Assembly: GCF_002944315.1 (NCBI RefSeq)
Contig: NZ_CP024314.1
Coordinates: 2,108,001-2,172,000 of the forward strand
Source of the DNA: Rhizobium sp. NXC24
GTDB taxonomy: Bacteria > Pseudomonadota > Alphaproteobacteria > Rhizobiales > Rhizobiaceae
Direction of reading: 5' to 3'
DNA length: 64,000 nucleotides
Every line of letters starts with the position of its first letter. The stretch's first letter is position 1. The translations under genes were made by a program, and so were the position numbers. Shown piece after piece: positions 25,136 through 34,231 of the stretch. The notes beneath the pieces are model-generated. The model was not told the origin of the DNA. It worked only from the letters and a program-made list of their open reading frames with translations, and made no database searches.

Positions 25136-27508
25136 ATGACAGAGACTTTGCAGCACAAGGCATCCGAGGCCACCGCCCATTCCCCGACGGGCCTTGCCGC
25201 CTATTTCGACACCCTCCCCTTCCTCGGCCGTCTCACCTGTCAAAGACAGACGCTGACCGCGGGCGAGTGGACCGAACTGGAACTCGTCTATGAAGTCGGC
25301 GCTGTCGGTCTTGCCGATGGGGCATGGCTGAAGCTCGCCTTCAAGTTCTATTCCGATTGGGCACTGTTTCAGACAACGGACCCGACTGGCGCCAACTACG
25401 TTTCCGCCGAATATCACGCCGGGCCACTGGCTCCTGGCCAGAGTCCGGCAACTGTGCAGGCGCTGAAGGTGCGTTTCGATCAGAAGGGACACGAGCGTCC
25501 TTTCCAGAAGGCCGTTATCGTCGATGTCGTCGATGGCTACATCAATCCCGGCGACAGGATCGTCATCCGCCTTGGAGATCGACGACAGGGCGGCGCCGGC
25601 ACGCGGGTGCAGACGTTCGTGGAAAAGGCCTTCCGATTCCGGCTGTTCATAGATCCGCTGGGCAGCTCGAAATTTGCCGAAGTGCCGGGCGACTGCAAGC
25701 TCGAAATCCTGGCCGGCCAGCCCCACGCCCTTCAGGTCATTGCGCCGCGCCTTGTTGGCCTCGGCCAATCCTTCGATGCGATTGTGCGCGTCGACGACAT
25801 ATGGGGAAACACCTGCCGCGATCGCAATTTGCGGGGCACGCTCGTGATCACCGCTCCGGACGCGACCCAACGCACAGAGCCGATCGCGCTAGCCGCGGAG
25901 GACTGGACATTCGCGCGGATTTCCGGGCTTTCCTTCACCGAAGCCGGCGAGTGGAAACTGGAAGCATGGCTCGACGGCGAACCCTTTGTCGCAGCGGCCA
26001 TCGCCTATGTCCAGAGTGAAGAAGGCGCATTGCGTCCTCTCTACGCGGATCTGCACGTTCATTCCGACGACACTGTCGGAACCAACGACGCGACTTACAA
26101 TCTCACCTACGGACGAGATATCGCCGGGCTTGACGTAGTGGGCTACACCGTCAACGACTTCAACATCACCGAAGCGAATTGGAACAAGGCCGTGGAAATT
26201 ATCCATGGCCTCAACGAGCCCGGCCGCTTCGTCTGTTATCCGGGAACAGAATGGTGCGGCAACTCTGCAGCCGGCGGCGACCGCAACGTCGTCTTCCTTC
26301 GTGATGGCAAGCCGCGCTTCCCCTTTGATGAAAAAGGACAGTCCCTCCGCTCTTTCGAATGGAATGAGACGACGGCCGGAACGATCCGACCCGGCGTGTG
26401 GCCAGTAGACCGGCTCCATGCCGCCTATGAGGACGATCCGGAGGGCCATTTGCTGATCCCGCATGTGGGCGGCCGGCGCTGTATTCTGGATTGGAACCAT
26501 CCGGAGCTGGAAAGGCTCATCGAGATCGGTTCCGCCTGGGGGCAATTTCACTGGCTCTACACCGAGGCGCTCGCACGCGGATACAGGGTCGGCGCCTCGG
26601 CCGCGAGCGACGAGCACCAAGGCCGATGCGGCGGCGGCGCGCCGGCAACCGGAACTTTCGGTTCGCGCGGCGGGTTGACGGGCGTCATCGCAGACCGTTT
26701 CGACAGGGCCGGCGTCGGCAGCGCACTCAGGGCACGGCGCACCTTCGCCACGACAGGCGAGCGGAGTTTCGCTGTTCTGTCCCAGGGAAAGCATTTCATG
26801 GGCGAGGCGTTCAACGCGGAACCTGACGAGCCGCTCTCCTACCGTCTGCTCGGCCATGCCGGCTGGGAAGAGGTTCAACTCTATGATGGCGATCGCCTCG
26901 TGTGGAGCCGCGATCTGCATGCAGAGGCCGGCCTCAGCGAACGCAACGTCCGTATCCGTTTCGGTGGCGCTCGCATCAAGGATCGCTATCGGGCAGCCTA
27001 TTGGAGCGGCGATGTCGCCGTGACTGGCGCGGCGCTCCTTGATCTGTATGGGGTCGGCTTTGACCATCCTGAACAGAGCGTGTGGCGCACCGGCCTCGGC
27101 AAGCTCGGCTTTAGAACGGCAACGCACGGCGATATCGACGGAATTGAGTTCACGCTTTCGGACCTAAGCGACGCTCACATTACCATCGACGCCAAACTCC
27201 ACGGCTACAGCAAGATCGGCGACCCGCTTCAGCCACCACCACATGTGCATGCCCCCGAAGCAAGGCTGGAAGTCAGTGGGAAAAATCTGATTGCAAAGGG
27301 CTCGATCACACTCGATCTGCTGGGCGTCGAGCTGCGTCTGATCGTGGAAAGGGTTACAGACCAACCGCTACCAAGAGATCTCGCGGGCGAGATTTCGTTG
27401 CACAAACTTGAACTCGATCCGGGACGAGAACACCCGCTGTTCCTGACGGCGCGTCAGCGGGATCAATCTCGAATTTGGACGTCTCCGTTGTTCTTGAAGT
27501 CTCGGTAG
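25136..27508 (+). CDS. Large PHP-type metallohydrolase (CehA/McbA- or DUF3604-like)
   Basis: This 790-residue protein shows no signal peptide. Residues 1-300 look like beta-rich domains (IDPLGSSKFAEVPGD, VGLGQSFDAIVRVDDIWG). Residues ~303-560 hold a PHP-like metal centre: His307 and His309 in YADLHVHSDD, Glu in CYPGTEWCG, His443 in LIPHVGGRR, and Asp492-Glu-His494 in SAASDEHQGR. The usual ITDH motif is altered (YTVNDFN). A further ~230-residue beta-rich part follows. CehA/McbA enzymes of this general class hydrolyse carbamate or organic esters; DUF3604 proteins are uncharacterised. As the last gene of an importer operon it probably cleaves the imported compound. The family call rests on motif memory; the substrate is unknown. 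Confidence 0.72.
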   Translation: MTETLQHKASEATAHSPTGLAAYFDTLPFLGRLTCQRQTLTAGEWTELELVYEVGAVGLADGAWLKLAFKFYSDWALFQTTDPTGANYVSAEYHAGPLAPGQSPATVQALKVRFDQKGHERPFQKAVIVDVVDGYINPGDRIVIRLGDRRQGGAGTRVQTFVEKAFRFRLFIDPLGSSKFAEVPGDCKLEILAGQPHALQVIAPRLVGLGQSFDAIVRVDDIWGNTCRDRNLRGTLVITAPDATQRTEPIALAAEDWTFARISGLSFTEAGEWKLEAWLDGEPFVAAAIAYVQSEEGALRPLYADLHVHSDDTVGTNDATYNLTYGRDIAGLDVVGYTVNDFNITEANWNKAVEIIHGLNEPGRFVCYPGTEWCGNSAAGGDRNVVFLRDGKPRFPFDEKGQSLRSFEWNETTAGTIRPGVWPVDRLHAAYEDDPEGHLLIPHVGGRRCILDWNHPELERLIEIGSAWGQFHWLYTEALARGYRVGASAASDEHQGRCGGGAPATGTFGSRGGLTGVIADRFDRAGVGSALRARRTFATTGERSFAVLSQGKHFMGEAFNAEPDEPLSYRLLGHAGWEEVQLYDGDRLVWSRDLHAEAGLSERNVRIRFGGARIKDRYRAAYWSGDVAVTGAALLDLYGVGFDHPEQSVWRTGLGKLGFRTATHGDIDGIEFTLSDLSDAHITIDAKLHGYSKIGDPLQPPPHVHAPEARLEVSGKNLIAKGSITLDLLGVELRLIVERVTDQPLPRDLAGEISLHKLELDPGREHPLFLTARQRDQSRIWTSPLFLKSR

Positions 27509-27620
27509 TTGATGCTCCTAGTTGATGGTGCAGGTCATATTGGCATATTCGTCAGCGCCTCCGCCATGTGTTTGGCAGAGGCCGCCGTATTTGTTTCAGG
27601 CTTGCTTTGCCACGAGCCTT

Positions 27621-27655
27621 GAGGTCTCCCACACCGCTACGACGCGGGAGACCTC
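27621..27655. terminator. Bidirectional hairpin between convergent genes
   Basis: A perfect 10-bp stem (GAGGTCTCCC at 27621-27630 with GGGAGACCTC at 27646-27655) has a 15-base loop. It lies between the stop codons of the metallohydrolase (rightward) and SfnB (leftward) genes, so it probably ends both operons. Confidence 0.65.
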
Positions 27656-27664
27656 TTGGGATCG

Positions 27665-28912
27665 TCAACTCCACGCATGCAGCGGGGGCTTTTCGCCATT
27701 CAGGAAATACCTTCCGAGAATGGCGTATTTCCAGCGCACAGGGTCATGGAGCGTGTGGGTGCGCGCATTGCGCCAATGGCGATCGAGATTGTGCTCGGCA
27801 AGCGTTGAGCGGGTGCCTGCCAGTTCAAACAGCTTATTGGTCGCCGCAATTGCGATTTCGGTCGACAGGATCTTGGCCTCAGCCGTTACGATCTGCGCTT
27901 CGGCGACCGTCTCCGCATTGGGGTTCAGCACGGCGCGGTCGATTGCATAGCCGGCTTTTTCCAGAAGCGCTTGCGCGGCATGCAGGCGCAGCGTCAGGTC
28001 GCCGACGGCCTGGATTGTATAGGGATCCTCCCAGGCATGATCCTGGCCGCTATCCACCCATGCCCGGCTCTTGGTGCGCACGAAGGCGACCGTCTCGTCA
28101 ATGGCGGCCTGTGCGATACCCGTGTCGACGGCAACCTGGATGATCTGGAATATGGCGCCATCGGCGGTCGGCACTTCATAGCCCTTGTATCCGGGCACGA
28201 GATGGGTCTTCGGCACCTTGACGTTGTCGAGAAGCACCGTACCGGAGAGCGTCGTTCGCTGCCCGAACGAGGACCAGTCATCGATGACAGTCAGCCCTGG
28301 CGCATCGCGCTCGGCAATCGCATACCAGGCCCGCCCCTCGTCATCGAGCGCGACAATCGGCACCAGATGCGCGAGCAGTGCGCCGGAGGAGTAGAACTTG
28401 CGCCCGTTGACGACGACGTGGTCGCCGGCATCGGTGAAGCGCGTCTCGAAATCGACTGCCCGTTTGGAACCGAATTCCGAAAAAGCGTTGCCGAAGCGGG
28501 TGCCCTTCAGCACCTCAGCAAACAGAAGTTTCTGTTGGGCGGGATCCGATACGGTCCGGATGGCAGCAACGACGCCCAGATGGTTCTGGGCGATCTGGCC
28601 GATCGAGGAATCCGCTGCCGATATGATCTCGATGACCTTTGCGAGCGTTGCGTACGAAACCTCCGGGCCGCCGAAGGCTTTTGGCACATTGATGGACCAT
28701 AGGCCGCTTTGCGAAAAGGCATCCAGCTCGGCGACGGGCCAAATGCGTTCGCGGTCGCGCTTGGCCGAGTCCTTCACGAATTCGGTCGCAAGCCGCCGTG
28801 CAACGGCGATTGCCTCAGCATCGTCCTTGATGACATGGGCAGGCTCAGCCGGTCGAGGAACCGCCGGTACAGCCTTGACGGCATTTTCGGTGTTGACCTG
28901 TGAGAGCGTCAT
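27665..28912 (-). CDS. sfnB: SfnB-like acyl-CoA-dehydrogenase-fold flavoprotein, sulfur acquisition
   Basis: This 415-residue protein has the acyl-CoA dehydrogenase/DszC flavin fold: an N-terminal helical domain (GGPEVSYATLAKVIEIISAADS), a central FMN/FAD beta domain (FGNAFSEFGSKRAVDF, VNGRKFYSSGALLAHL) and a C-terminal helical domain (LAEHNLDRHWRNARTHTLHD). This wording is typical of SfnB, a protein tied to use of dimethyl sulfone and related organosulfur compounds under sulfate starvation. It is the last gene of an eight-gene leftward operon that also encodes SfnG, an FMN reductase and a complete ABC transporter. The exact reaction of SfnB is not settled. Confidence 0.88.
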   Translation of the reverse strand: MTLSQVNTENAVKAVPAVPRPAEPAHVIKDDAEAIAVARRLATEFVKDSAKRDRERIWPVAELDAFSQSGLWSINVPKAFGGPEVSYATLAKVIEIISAADSSIGQIAQNHLGVVAAIRTVSDPAQQKLLFAEVLKGTRFGNAFSEFGSKRAVDFETRFTDAGDHVVVNGRKFYSSGALLAHLVPIVALDDEGRAWYAIAERDAPGLTVIDDWSSFGQRTTLSGTVLLDNVKVPKTHLVPGYKGYEVPTADGAIFQIIQVAVDTGIAQAAIDETVAFVRTKSRAWVDSGQDHAWEDPYTIQAVGDLTLRLHAAQALLEKAGYAIDRAVLNPNAETVAEAQIVTAEAKILSTEIAIAATNKLFELAGTRSTLAEHNLDRHWRNARTHTLHDPVRWKYAILGRYFLNGEKPPLHAWS

Positions 28913-28944
28913 GATGGTTTCTCCTTGTTGAGGATGGCGGCCGA

Positions 28945-29739
28945 TCAGGCCGGTGGGAGGTTTGTTGCGGCGGGTGTGGGTGCGGGTGTCGATTTCTGAC
29001 CGAGATAAAATGCTTTGACGTCGTCGCGCCCGCGCAACTCGGCTGCATCTCCCGAAAGAACGGCGGTGCCGTTTTCGAGAACTGTCGCGCGGTCGGCATA
29101 ACGCAGAGCGATCGCCGAATTCTGTTCGGCAACGAGCATGGAAAGGCCGCTTTCAACATTCAGCCGCCGCAGCATCCGGAAAATGTCCTGCACGACGATC
29201 GGCGCCAGCCCCATGGACGGCTCGTCGAGCACCAGCAGCTTTGGACGTGACATCAATGCACGGCCGATCGCCGTCATTTGCTGTTCACCGCCTGAAGCAA
29301 GGCCGGCCAATGCGCGGCGCTTCTCCTTCAGCCGGGGAAAAATTGCGTAGATTCTCTCTAGATCCGCGGCGATCTCAGCGCGCGAGCTGCTCCGTCCGAG
29401 ACCGCCGGAAATGAGATTTTCCTCGATGGTCAAATTGCGGAAGCAATGCCGGCCCTCGAGGACCTGCGCGAGACCGGCGCGCACCAATTCGGCCGGCGTT
29501 GCCGTTGTAACGTCACGGCCATCGTATAAGACGCCTCCAGCGGTAATCTCGCCGCGCTCGGCCGGAAGCAGATTCGAAATCGCCTTGAGCGTCGTCGTCT
29601 TGCCGGCGCCATTGGCACCCAGCAGCGCCAGAATCTCGCCGCGGCGCAATGTGAAGCTGACACCGTGAAGCGCCGTGATTGCTCCATTGTAGGTCGCTTT
29701 GATCCCGTCCACGCTCAGCAGAACGTCTTTTCCAGCCAT
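28945..29739 (-). CDS. Branched-chain-type ABC transporter ATP-binding protein (LivF-like)
   Basis: This 264-residue ATPase has Walker A GANGAGKTT, signature ASGGEQQM, Walker B LLVLDEPSMGLAP and switch region VAEQNSAIAL, all in LivF form. Together with the LivG-like protein at 33200 it would energise the LivH/LivM-like channel. I chose the ATG at 29739; an upstream in-frame start lies across the hairpin at 29777-29817. The C-terminus carries an extra Pro/Ala-rich tail (STPAPTPAATNLPPA). Confidence 0.92.
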   Translation of the reverse strand: MAGKDVLLSVDGIKATYNGAITALHGVSFTLRRGEILALLGANGAGKTTTLKAISNLLPAERGEITAGGVLYDGRDVTTATPAELVRAGLAQVLEGRHCFRNLTIEENLISGGLGRSSSRAEIAADLERIYAIFPRLKEKRRALAGLASGGEQQMTAIGRALMSRPKLLVLDEPSMGLAPIVVQDIFRMLRRLNVESGLSMLVAEQNSAIALRYADRATVLENGTAVLSGDAAELRGRDDVKAFYLGQKSTPAPTPAATNLPPA

Positions 29740-29776
29740 GGTCCACCCAATCTCAGTGTGGTTTCGTGTGCGAGCG

Positions 29777-29817
29777 GGGCATCGGCAGAAAGCGGCATTA
29801 CCGTGCTGCCGATGCCC
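29777..29817 (-). repeat. Intercistronic hairpin after the HAAT-type binding-protein gene
   Basis: A perfect 12-bp stem (GGGCATCGGCAG at 29777-29788 with CTGCCGATGCCC at 29806-29817) has a 17-base loop. It lies 11 bases beyond the binding-protein stop and upstream of the livF-like gene, where it could protect the 3' end of the binding-protein message. Confidence 0.75.
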
Positions 29818-29828
29818 AGCCACCGGGC

Positions 29829-31163
29829 TCAGTTCGTCACGGCCTGTGCGTCTTCAGACGTGCGCAACTTGATGCCTCTTTCCTTGGCGTAGGCTTCCGA
29901 GGATTTCTCGATAATCGGCCTCAACAGGGCCCAGTCCGGCGCAATCCAATCGGAGACGACGTTCCACTTCTTGCCGTCCCACTGCTGAAAGGTCACGTAG
30001 CCGTTGCCTTCGTGATTGTCCCAGGTGACGTTGATGGAATGGAACAGGCCCTTGGCGCCGAGCGCCTCGACTCGAGCCGGATCAAGCTGCAGGTGCTCGA
30101 AGCCCCAGCGGACCTCGTCGCCCGTCAGAGTCCGATGTCCGAACTTTTCCTGGGCAATACGGATCGCCTCGACGTTCAGGATACCGTTGACGATACCGAG
30201 ATTGTGGTAGACGGAGCCGATGCGCTTCTTGTCTTCCAGATTGCCCTTGCCATTGTCATAGAGCGTCTTCACGATCTCCTGGACGATCGGATATTCCGTG
30301 CCGGAGGCTTGGGTCGTGATGGCGGTATATCCCTTCGCGGCGTCGCCTGCCGGGATCACGTCCTCTTCCGAGTTAGACCAGACGTTGCCGATGATATGGT
30401 CGGCAGGAAAGCCGGTCTTGGCCGCGGTTTTCAGGGCGACCGGGTTCATGACACCCCAGCCGCGCAGCACGACGTAATCCGGCTTGGCGCGGCGGATCGT
30501 CAGCCATTGTGCCTGTTGCTCGTTGCCCGGATGCGGCACTTCGATCTGCTGCAGTTCGAAGCCATATTTCTGCGACAAGAGTTCATAGATCGGGATCGTT
30601 TCCTTGCCGTAGGGCGAGCCGTGATAGAGCACGACGATCTTCTTGCCCTTCAGCTTGTCGAGACCGCCGAGCTTCGAGGCGATGTAGTTCACGATGCCCG
30701 AGGTCTCGCTATAGGGATTGAGCAACAGCGGAAAGACATAGGGGAAAACGCGGCCATCAGTGGAATCCGTGCGACCATGGTTGATGGTGATCAACGGCAC
30801 CTTGTCCTGCGTGATGCGGTCGATCATGGCATAGGCGATACCGACGGAAAGCGGGTTCCAGGCGGCAATATTCGGATTGCTCTTGAGACGCTCGTAGGCC
30901 TCGACGCCGCGTTCAACCTCGTATTGCGTTTCCGCTTCCGACCAGGTGAGCTTGACGCCGTTGACGCCGCCATCCCGCGTGTTGATGAGGTTCAGGTAAT
31001 CGATGAAACCGCCGAAGAAACCCGTGCCGCCGGCCGCATAGGGCCCGACGCGATAGCTTTGCAGCGGGAAATATTGTTCATCGGCATGGGCGGCCGGTAC
31101 CGCGGCCGAGACGGCCAGTCCAGCCGCAATGACAGCGGCCTTCAATTTCGCAAGCATGGTCAT
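29829..31163 (-). CDS. Branched-chain-type ABC substrate-binding protein in the sulfur operon
   Basis: This 444-residue protein has a signal peptide (AAVIAAGLAVSAAVPAAHA). A type-1 periplasmic binding fold follows (QSYRVGPYAAGGTGFFGG, TINHGRTDSTDGRVFPYVFP, VLYHGSPYGKETIPIYELL, LRGWGVMNPVALKTAAKTG). It belongs to the LivJ/amide-urea class but is linked here to sulfone-oxidising enzymes, so an organosulfur ligand is more likely than an amino acid (inference). The ATG at 31163 begins the basic n-region, with CCCGGAG about 11 bases upstream; a later Met two codons downstream is possible. Confidence 0.85.
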   Translation of the reverse strand: MTMLAKLKAAVIAAGLAVSAAVPAAHADEQYFPLQSYRVGPYAAGGTGFFGGFIDYLNLINTRDGGVNGVKLTWSEAETQYEVERGVEAYERLKSNPNIAAWNPLSVGIAYAMIDRITQDKVPLITINHGRTDSTDGRVFPYVFPLLLNPYSETSGIVNYIASKLGGLDKLKGKKIVVLYHGSPYGKETIPIYELLSQKYGFELQQIEVPHPGNEQQAQWLTIRRAKPDYVVLRGWGVMNPVALKTAAKTGFPADHIIGNVWSNSEEDVIPAGDAAKGYTAITTQASGTEYPIVQEIVKTLYDNGKGNLEDKKRIGSVYHNLGIVNGILNVEAIRIAQEKFGHRTLTGDEVRWGFEHLQLDPARVEALGAKGLFHSINVTWDNHEGNGYVTFQQWDGKKWNVVSDWIAPDWALLRPIIEKSSEAYAKERGIKLRTSEDAQAVTN

Positions 31164-31258
31164 GTTTGGATACACTCCGGGTATTGTCCGGTGTGATGGC
31201 CGGAACTGGGTTGAATGAGCGATGGGTTTGATGTTTGCGGAGCTTGTGCCCAGCTTGG

Positions 31259-32302
31259 TCAGGCCGGCCTGTCGATGGCAGAGCCCAACCGCCTTCGGAT
31301 CTTGCCCCAGAGCGAGGAAAGCCCGTCCGGTTCGAGGATCAGAAACAGAATGATCAAGGCGCCGAGCACGATGCGCTGGCTCATGTCGAGCACGCCGGAA
31401 TCGAAGACATCGCCGAGCAGGAACGAGCCCAGTCGGGATAGCACGAGCGGGAAGGCGACGATCAGAGCGGCGCCGAGAAAGGCGCCCCGCGTCGAGGCAA
31501 GGCCGCCGATGATGATGATGAAAAGGATCTGGAACGATCGGTCGAGGTTAAAGCCGGCCGGCTCGACGGTCCTCAGATAGGCAAAGGCCCAAAGCGCTCC
31601 CGCAACGGCGATGATGAAAGAGGAGATAGCAAAGGCCAGCAACTTGGTTCCCAGCACGGGCACACCGATGATGCGCGCCGCTGTCTCATTATCCCGAACG
31701 GCGATGAAGTTGCGGCCGGTTTGAGAGGTCGTCAGCCGATGCGCCAGGAAGGTCAGCACCACCACGATCGTAAGTGAAAAGAGATAGCGACCTACCGGGC
31801 CTGTAAATTCCACGCCCGCAAGCGTCAGAGGCGGCGCATCGATGACCCCGGAGGCAGAGTCGTTGGAAAACCAGCTAAATTTGGTGAGAGCCCACTGCAC
31901 GAAGAACTGCGCAGCCAGCGTCGACACAGCAAGATAAAAGCCCTTCAATCTGAGGCTAGGCAAGCCGAAGACGATACCGATCACCGCCGCCAGAAGGCCG
32001 GCCAGCAGGATGCTGATGATCAAAGGCAGGCCATCGACGCGCAGATTGAAATTGTAAGCAGCAAAGGCACCGACGGCCATGAAGGCGGCGCTTCCGAGCG
32101 AGACCTGGCCTGCATAGCCGGTAAGCAGATTCAGCCCGAGGCCGGCAAGGCTGAGCGCCAGGAACGGCAAAAGGATCGCCTCGAACAAATAGGTCGAACC
32201 GACAAAGGGAACCACGAGGTACGCGCTGGCAAGGATGGCAATCGGTGTCAGCCAGCGGCTGAAGAGCCATGTGGGATGAAGATCGACGGTGACGACAGCC
32301 AT
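31259..32302 (-). CDS. Branched-chain-type ABC permease (LivM-like)
   Basis: This 347-residue membrane protein has about ten helices and the LivM signatures GLGLNLLTGYAGQVSLGSAAF and FPLVLSRLGS. It forms half of the membrane channel with the LivH-like protein. The ATG at 32302 follows AAAGGG and lies one base beyond the stop of the livH-like gene, consistent with coupled translation. Confidence 0.92.
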   Translation of the reverse strand: MAVVTVDLHPTWLFSRWLTPIAILASAYLVVPFVGSTYLFEAILLPFLALSLAGLGLNLLTGYAGQVSLGSAAFMAVGAFAAYNFNLRVDGLPLIISILLAGLLAAVIGIVFGLPSLRLKGFYLAVSTLAAQFFVQWALTKFSWFSNDSASGVIDAPPLTLAGVEFTGPVGRYLFSLTIVVVLTFLAHRLTTSQTGRNFIAVRDNETAARIIGVPVLGTKLLAFAISSFIIAVAGALWAFAYLRTVEPAGFNLDRSFQILFIIIIGGLASTRGAFLGAALIVAFPLVLSRLGSFLLGDVFDSGVLDMSQRIVLGALIILFLILEPDGLSSLWGKIRRRLGSAIDRPA

Positions 32303-32303
32303 A

Positions 32304-33200
32304 TCAAACCCTTTCCACGAGCTTTTGCCCAAACAGGCCGGAGGGGCGGATGAGCAGGAAGGCGAGTGCTGCGACATAGGCAATCCAGCCTTCGATGCCG
32401 CCGCCGAAATATTCGCCGATATAAACTTCCGCGAGCTTCTCGGTCGCGCCGATCAGCAGACCGCCGACGATCGCACCCAAAATGGAATCAAAGCCGCCGA
32501 GAACGAGGACGGGCAGCGCTTTCAGCACCACCAGCGACAGAGAGAACTGCACGCCGAGCCGCGCGCCCCATAGCAGGCCAGCCACCAGTGCTACGACACC
32601 GGCAGCCGCCCAGACCGTTGCCCAAATCCAGGGCAGTTTCAGCCCGACAGCAAGCGCGGCGAACTGATCGTCCGCTACAGCCCGGAATGCCAGCCCAATT
32701 CGGGTGTAGCGGAAGAAGGCGGACAGCGCCGCCACCATCGCGGCAGCGACCGCCGCCGCAAAAAGATCGAACTGGCTGATGAACACGCCGCCGATGTCGA
32801 AGGGAACATCCTCGATCCCGAGCTCCAGACCGTGGACCTGCGTGCCCCAGATGAGTTGAGCCGCCCCCTCGATGATATAGGAGAGCCCGAGCGTCGCCAT
32901 GAAAAGCGTAATCGGCGGCTTGTTGGTCAATGGTCGCAGCACGGTACGCTCGATGGCAATGCCGATCAGCACCATGACAGCGAATGTAATGACGAGCGCC
33001 AAGGCAAAGGGAACGCCACGCTCAAGAAGGCTGACAAAGGTCAGCGCGGCAAACAGCAACATTGCCCCTTGAGCGAAATTGAGCACGCCCGACGTCTTGT
33101 AGATCAGCACGAAACCGATGGCGACGAGCGAATACATAACGCCCGAGAGCAAGCCGCCAACCAGCACTTCGATCAGAAACGGCCAGTCGAAATCTGCCAT
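32304..33200 (-). CDS. Branched-chain-type ABC permease (LivH-like)
   Basis: This 298-residue membrane protein has LivH signatures (LLSGVMYSLVAIGFVLIYKT, GVLNFAQGAML, VLGGFDSILGAIVGGL). Its ATG overlaps the stop codon of the livG-like gene by one base, so the two are translationally coupled. The helix count and length are usual for the family. Confidence 0.93.
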   Translation of the reverse strand: MADFDWPFLIEVLVGGLLSGVMYSLVAIGFVLIYKTSGVLNFAQGAMLLFAALTFVSLLERGVPFALALVITFAVMVLIGIAIERTVLRPLTNKPPITLFMATLGLSYIIEGAAQLIWGTQVHGLELGIEDVPFDIGGVFISQFDLFAAAVAAAMVAALSAFFRYTRIGLAFRAVADDQFAALAVGLKLPWIWATVWAAAGVVALVAGLLWGARLGVQFSLSLVVLKALPVLVLGGFDSILGAIVGGLLIGATEKLAEVYIGEYFGGGIEGWIAYVAALAFLLIRPSGLFGQKLVERV

Positions 33201-34111
33201 CAGATGCCCTCCCCATCCTCGTTTTCCGCAACGACGCCGAGATAGGCGTCGATGACGCGCTTGTCGGCACGAATTTCGCCCGGACTGCCGTCGGCGATCT
33301 TGCGGCCGTAATCGAGGACCGCGATCCGGTCGGAAAGCTGCATGACCACGCCGATATCGTGTTCGATGAGGATCACCGTCGTGTCATACCGATCTCGGGC
33401 AGACCGGATGAAGTCGGCCATGTCGTTCTTTTCGCTCGCCGTCATCCCCGCCATAGGCTCGTCTAGAAGCAGGATCTTCGGTTCCGCCACCAGGGCGCGG
33501 GCGAGCTCGACGCGTTTTTGCAGTCCGTAGGGCAGCGTGCCTACGAGACGATGACTGACCTGGCCCAGATGCAGGAACTCGAGAATACGGGCCGCCCGCT
33601 CGCGTGCATCCGCCTCTTCGCGGCGCGCGCGGCCAAGCCCGAGGATCTGTTCGGCAAAGGTCGAGCGCACGGTATAGGCTCGACCGGCGATGACGTTATC
33701 AGTGACACTCAAGCCCTTGAACAAGGCGAGGTTCTGGAACGTGCGGGCAATGCCAAGCGATGCCAGCAGTTCCGTCGGCACATGGCGATAGGTGTTGGAG
33801 CCGATACGAACATGGCCCTCGTTCGAGCGATAGACACCGCTGATGATGTTGATCAGCGAACTCTTGCCTGCGCCATTTGGACCGATAATCGCCCGGATCT
33901 CCCCCGGCTCAACAGAAAGGTCTACATCGACCAAGGCAGCGACCCCACCAAATGACAGGCTGATGCCATGCAAAGAGAGAGCATGGGTCTCTTCGTCATG
34001 CTGCGGGATGCCGCCGGTCTTGCCCGGTGGCAACGCGCGAGCAATCTGGTCGCCGGAGCCCCGCAGCGTACCAGGATCCAGCACGTCAAGGGAATAGGTC
34101 GCGGCAGGCAT
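33200..34111 (-). CDS. Branched-chain-type ABC ATP-binding protein (LivG-like)
   Basis: This 303-residue ATPase has Walker A GPNGAGKSS, a Q-loop in the ARTFQNLALF region, signature LPYGLQKRVELARAL and Walker B LLLDEPMAGM. The C-terminus has the LivG-type extension GEIRADKRVIDAYLG. The signature lacks the usual LSGGQ form, as is normal for LivG. About 45 extra N-terminal residues (TYSLDVLDPGTLRGSG) precede the ATPase core, and a start nearer the core is possible. A hairpin at 34152-34172 separates it from sfnG. Confidence 0.9.
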   Translation of the reverse strand: MPAATYSLDVLDPGTLRGSGDQIARALPPGKTGGIPQHDEETHALSLHGISLSFGGVAALVDVDLSVEPGEIRAIIGPNGAGKSSLINIISGVYRSNEGHVRIGSNTYRHVPTELLASLGIARTFQNLALFKGLSVTDNVIAGRAYTVRSTFAEQILGLGRARREEADARERAARILEFLHLGQVSHRLVGTLPYGLQKRVELARALVAEPKILLLDEPMAGMTASEKNDMADFIRSARDRYDTTVILIEHDIGVVMQLSDRIAVLDYGRKIADGSPGEIRADKRVIDAYLGVVAENEDGEGI

Positions 34112-34151
34112 TCAGTGTCCTCCATTCGGCTCGGGCGCGGCTTGAACATGG

Positions 34152-34172
34152 CACGCCAATCCCGTTGGCGTG
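34152..34172 (-). repeat. Intercistronic hairpin between sfnG and the livG-like gene
   Basis: An 8-bp perfect stem (CACGCCAA at 34152-34159 with TTGGCGTG at 34165-34172) has a 5-base loop. No T-run follows leftward, so it is more likely a processing or stability element than a full terminator. Confidence 0.6.
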
Positions 34173-34231
34173 GACCAATCGGCCCACGCACCCATCATGT
34201 TTCACTTACGAGGTATTTTGCTGCAGCGAGC

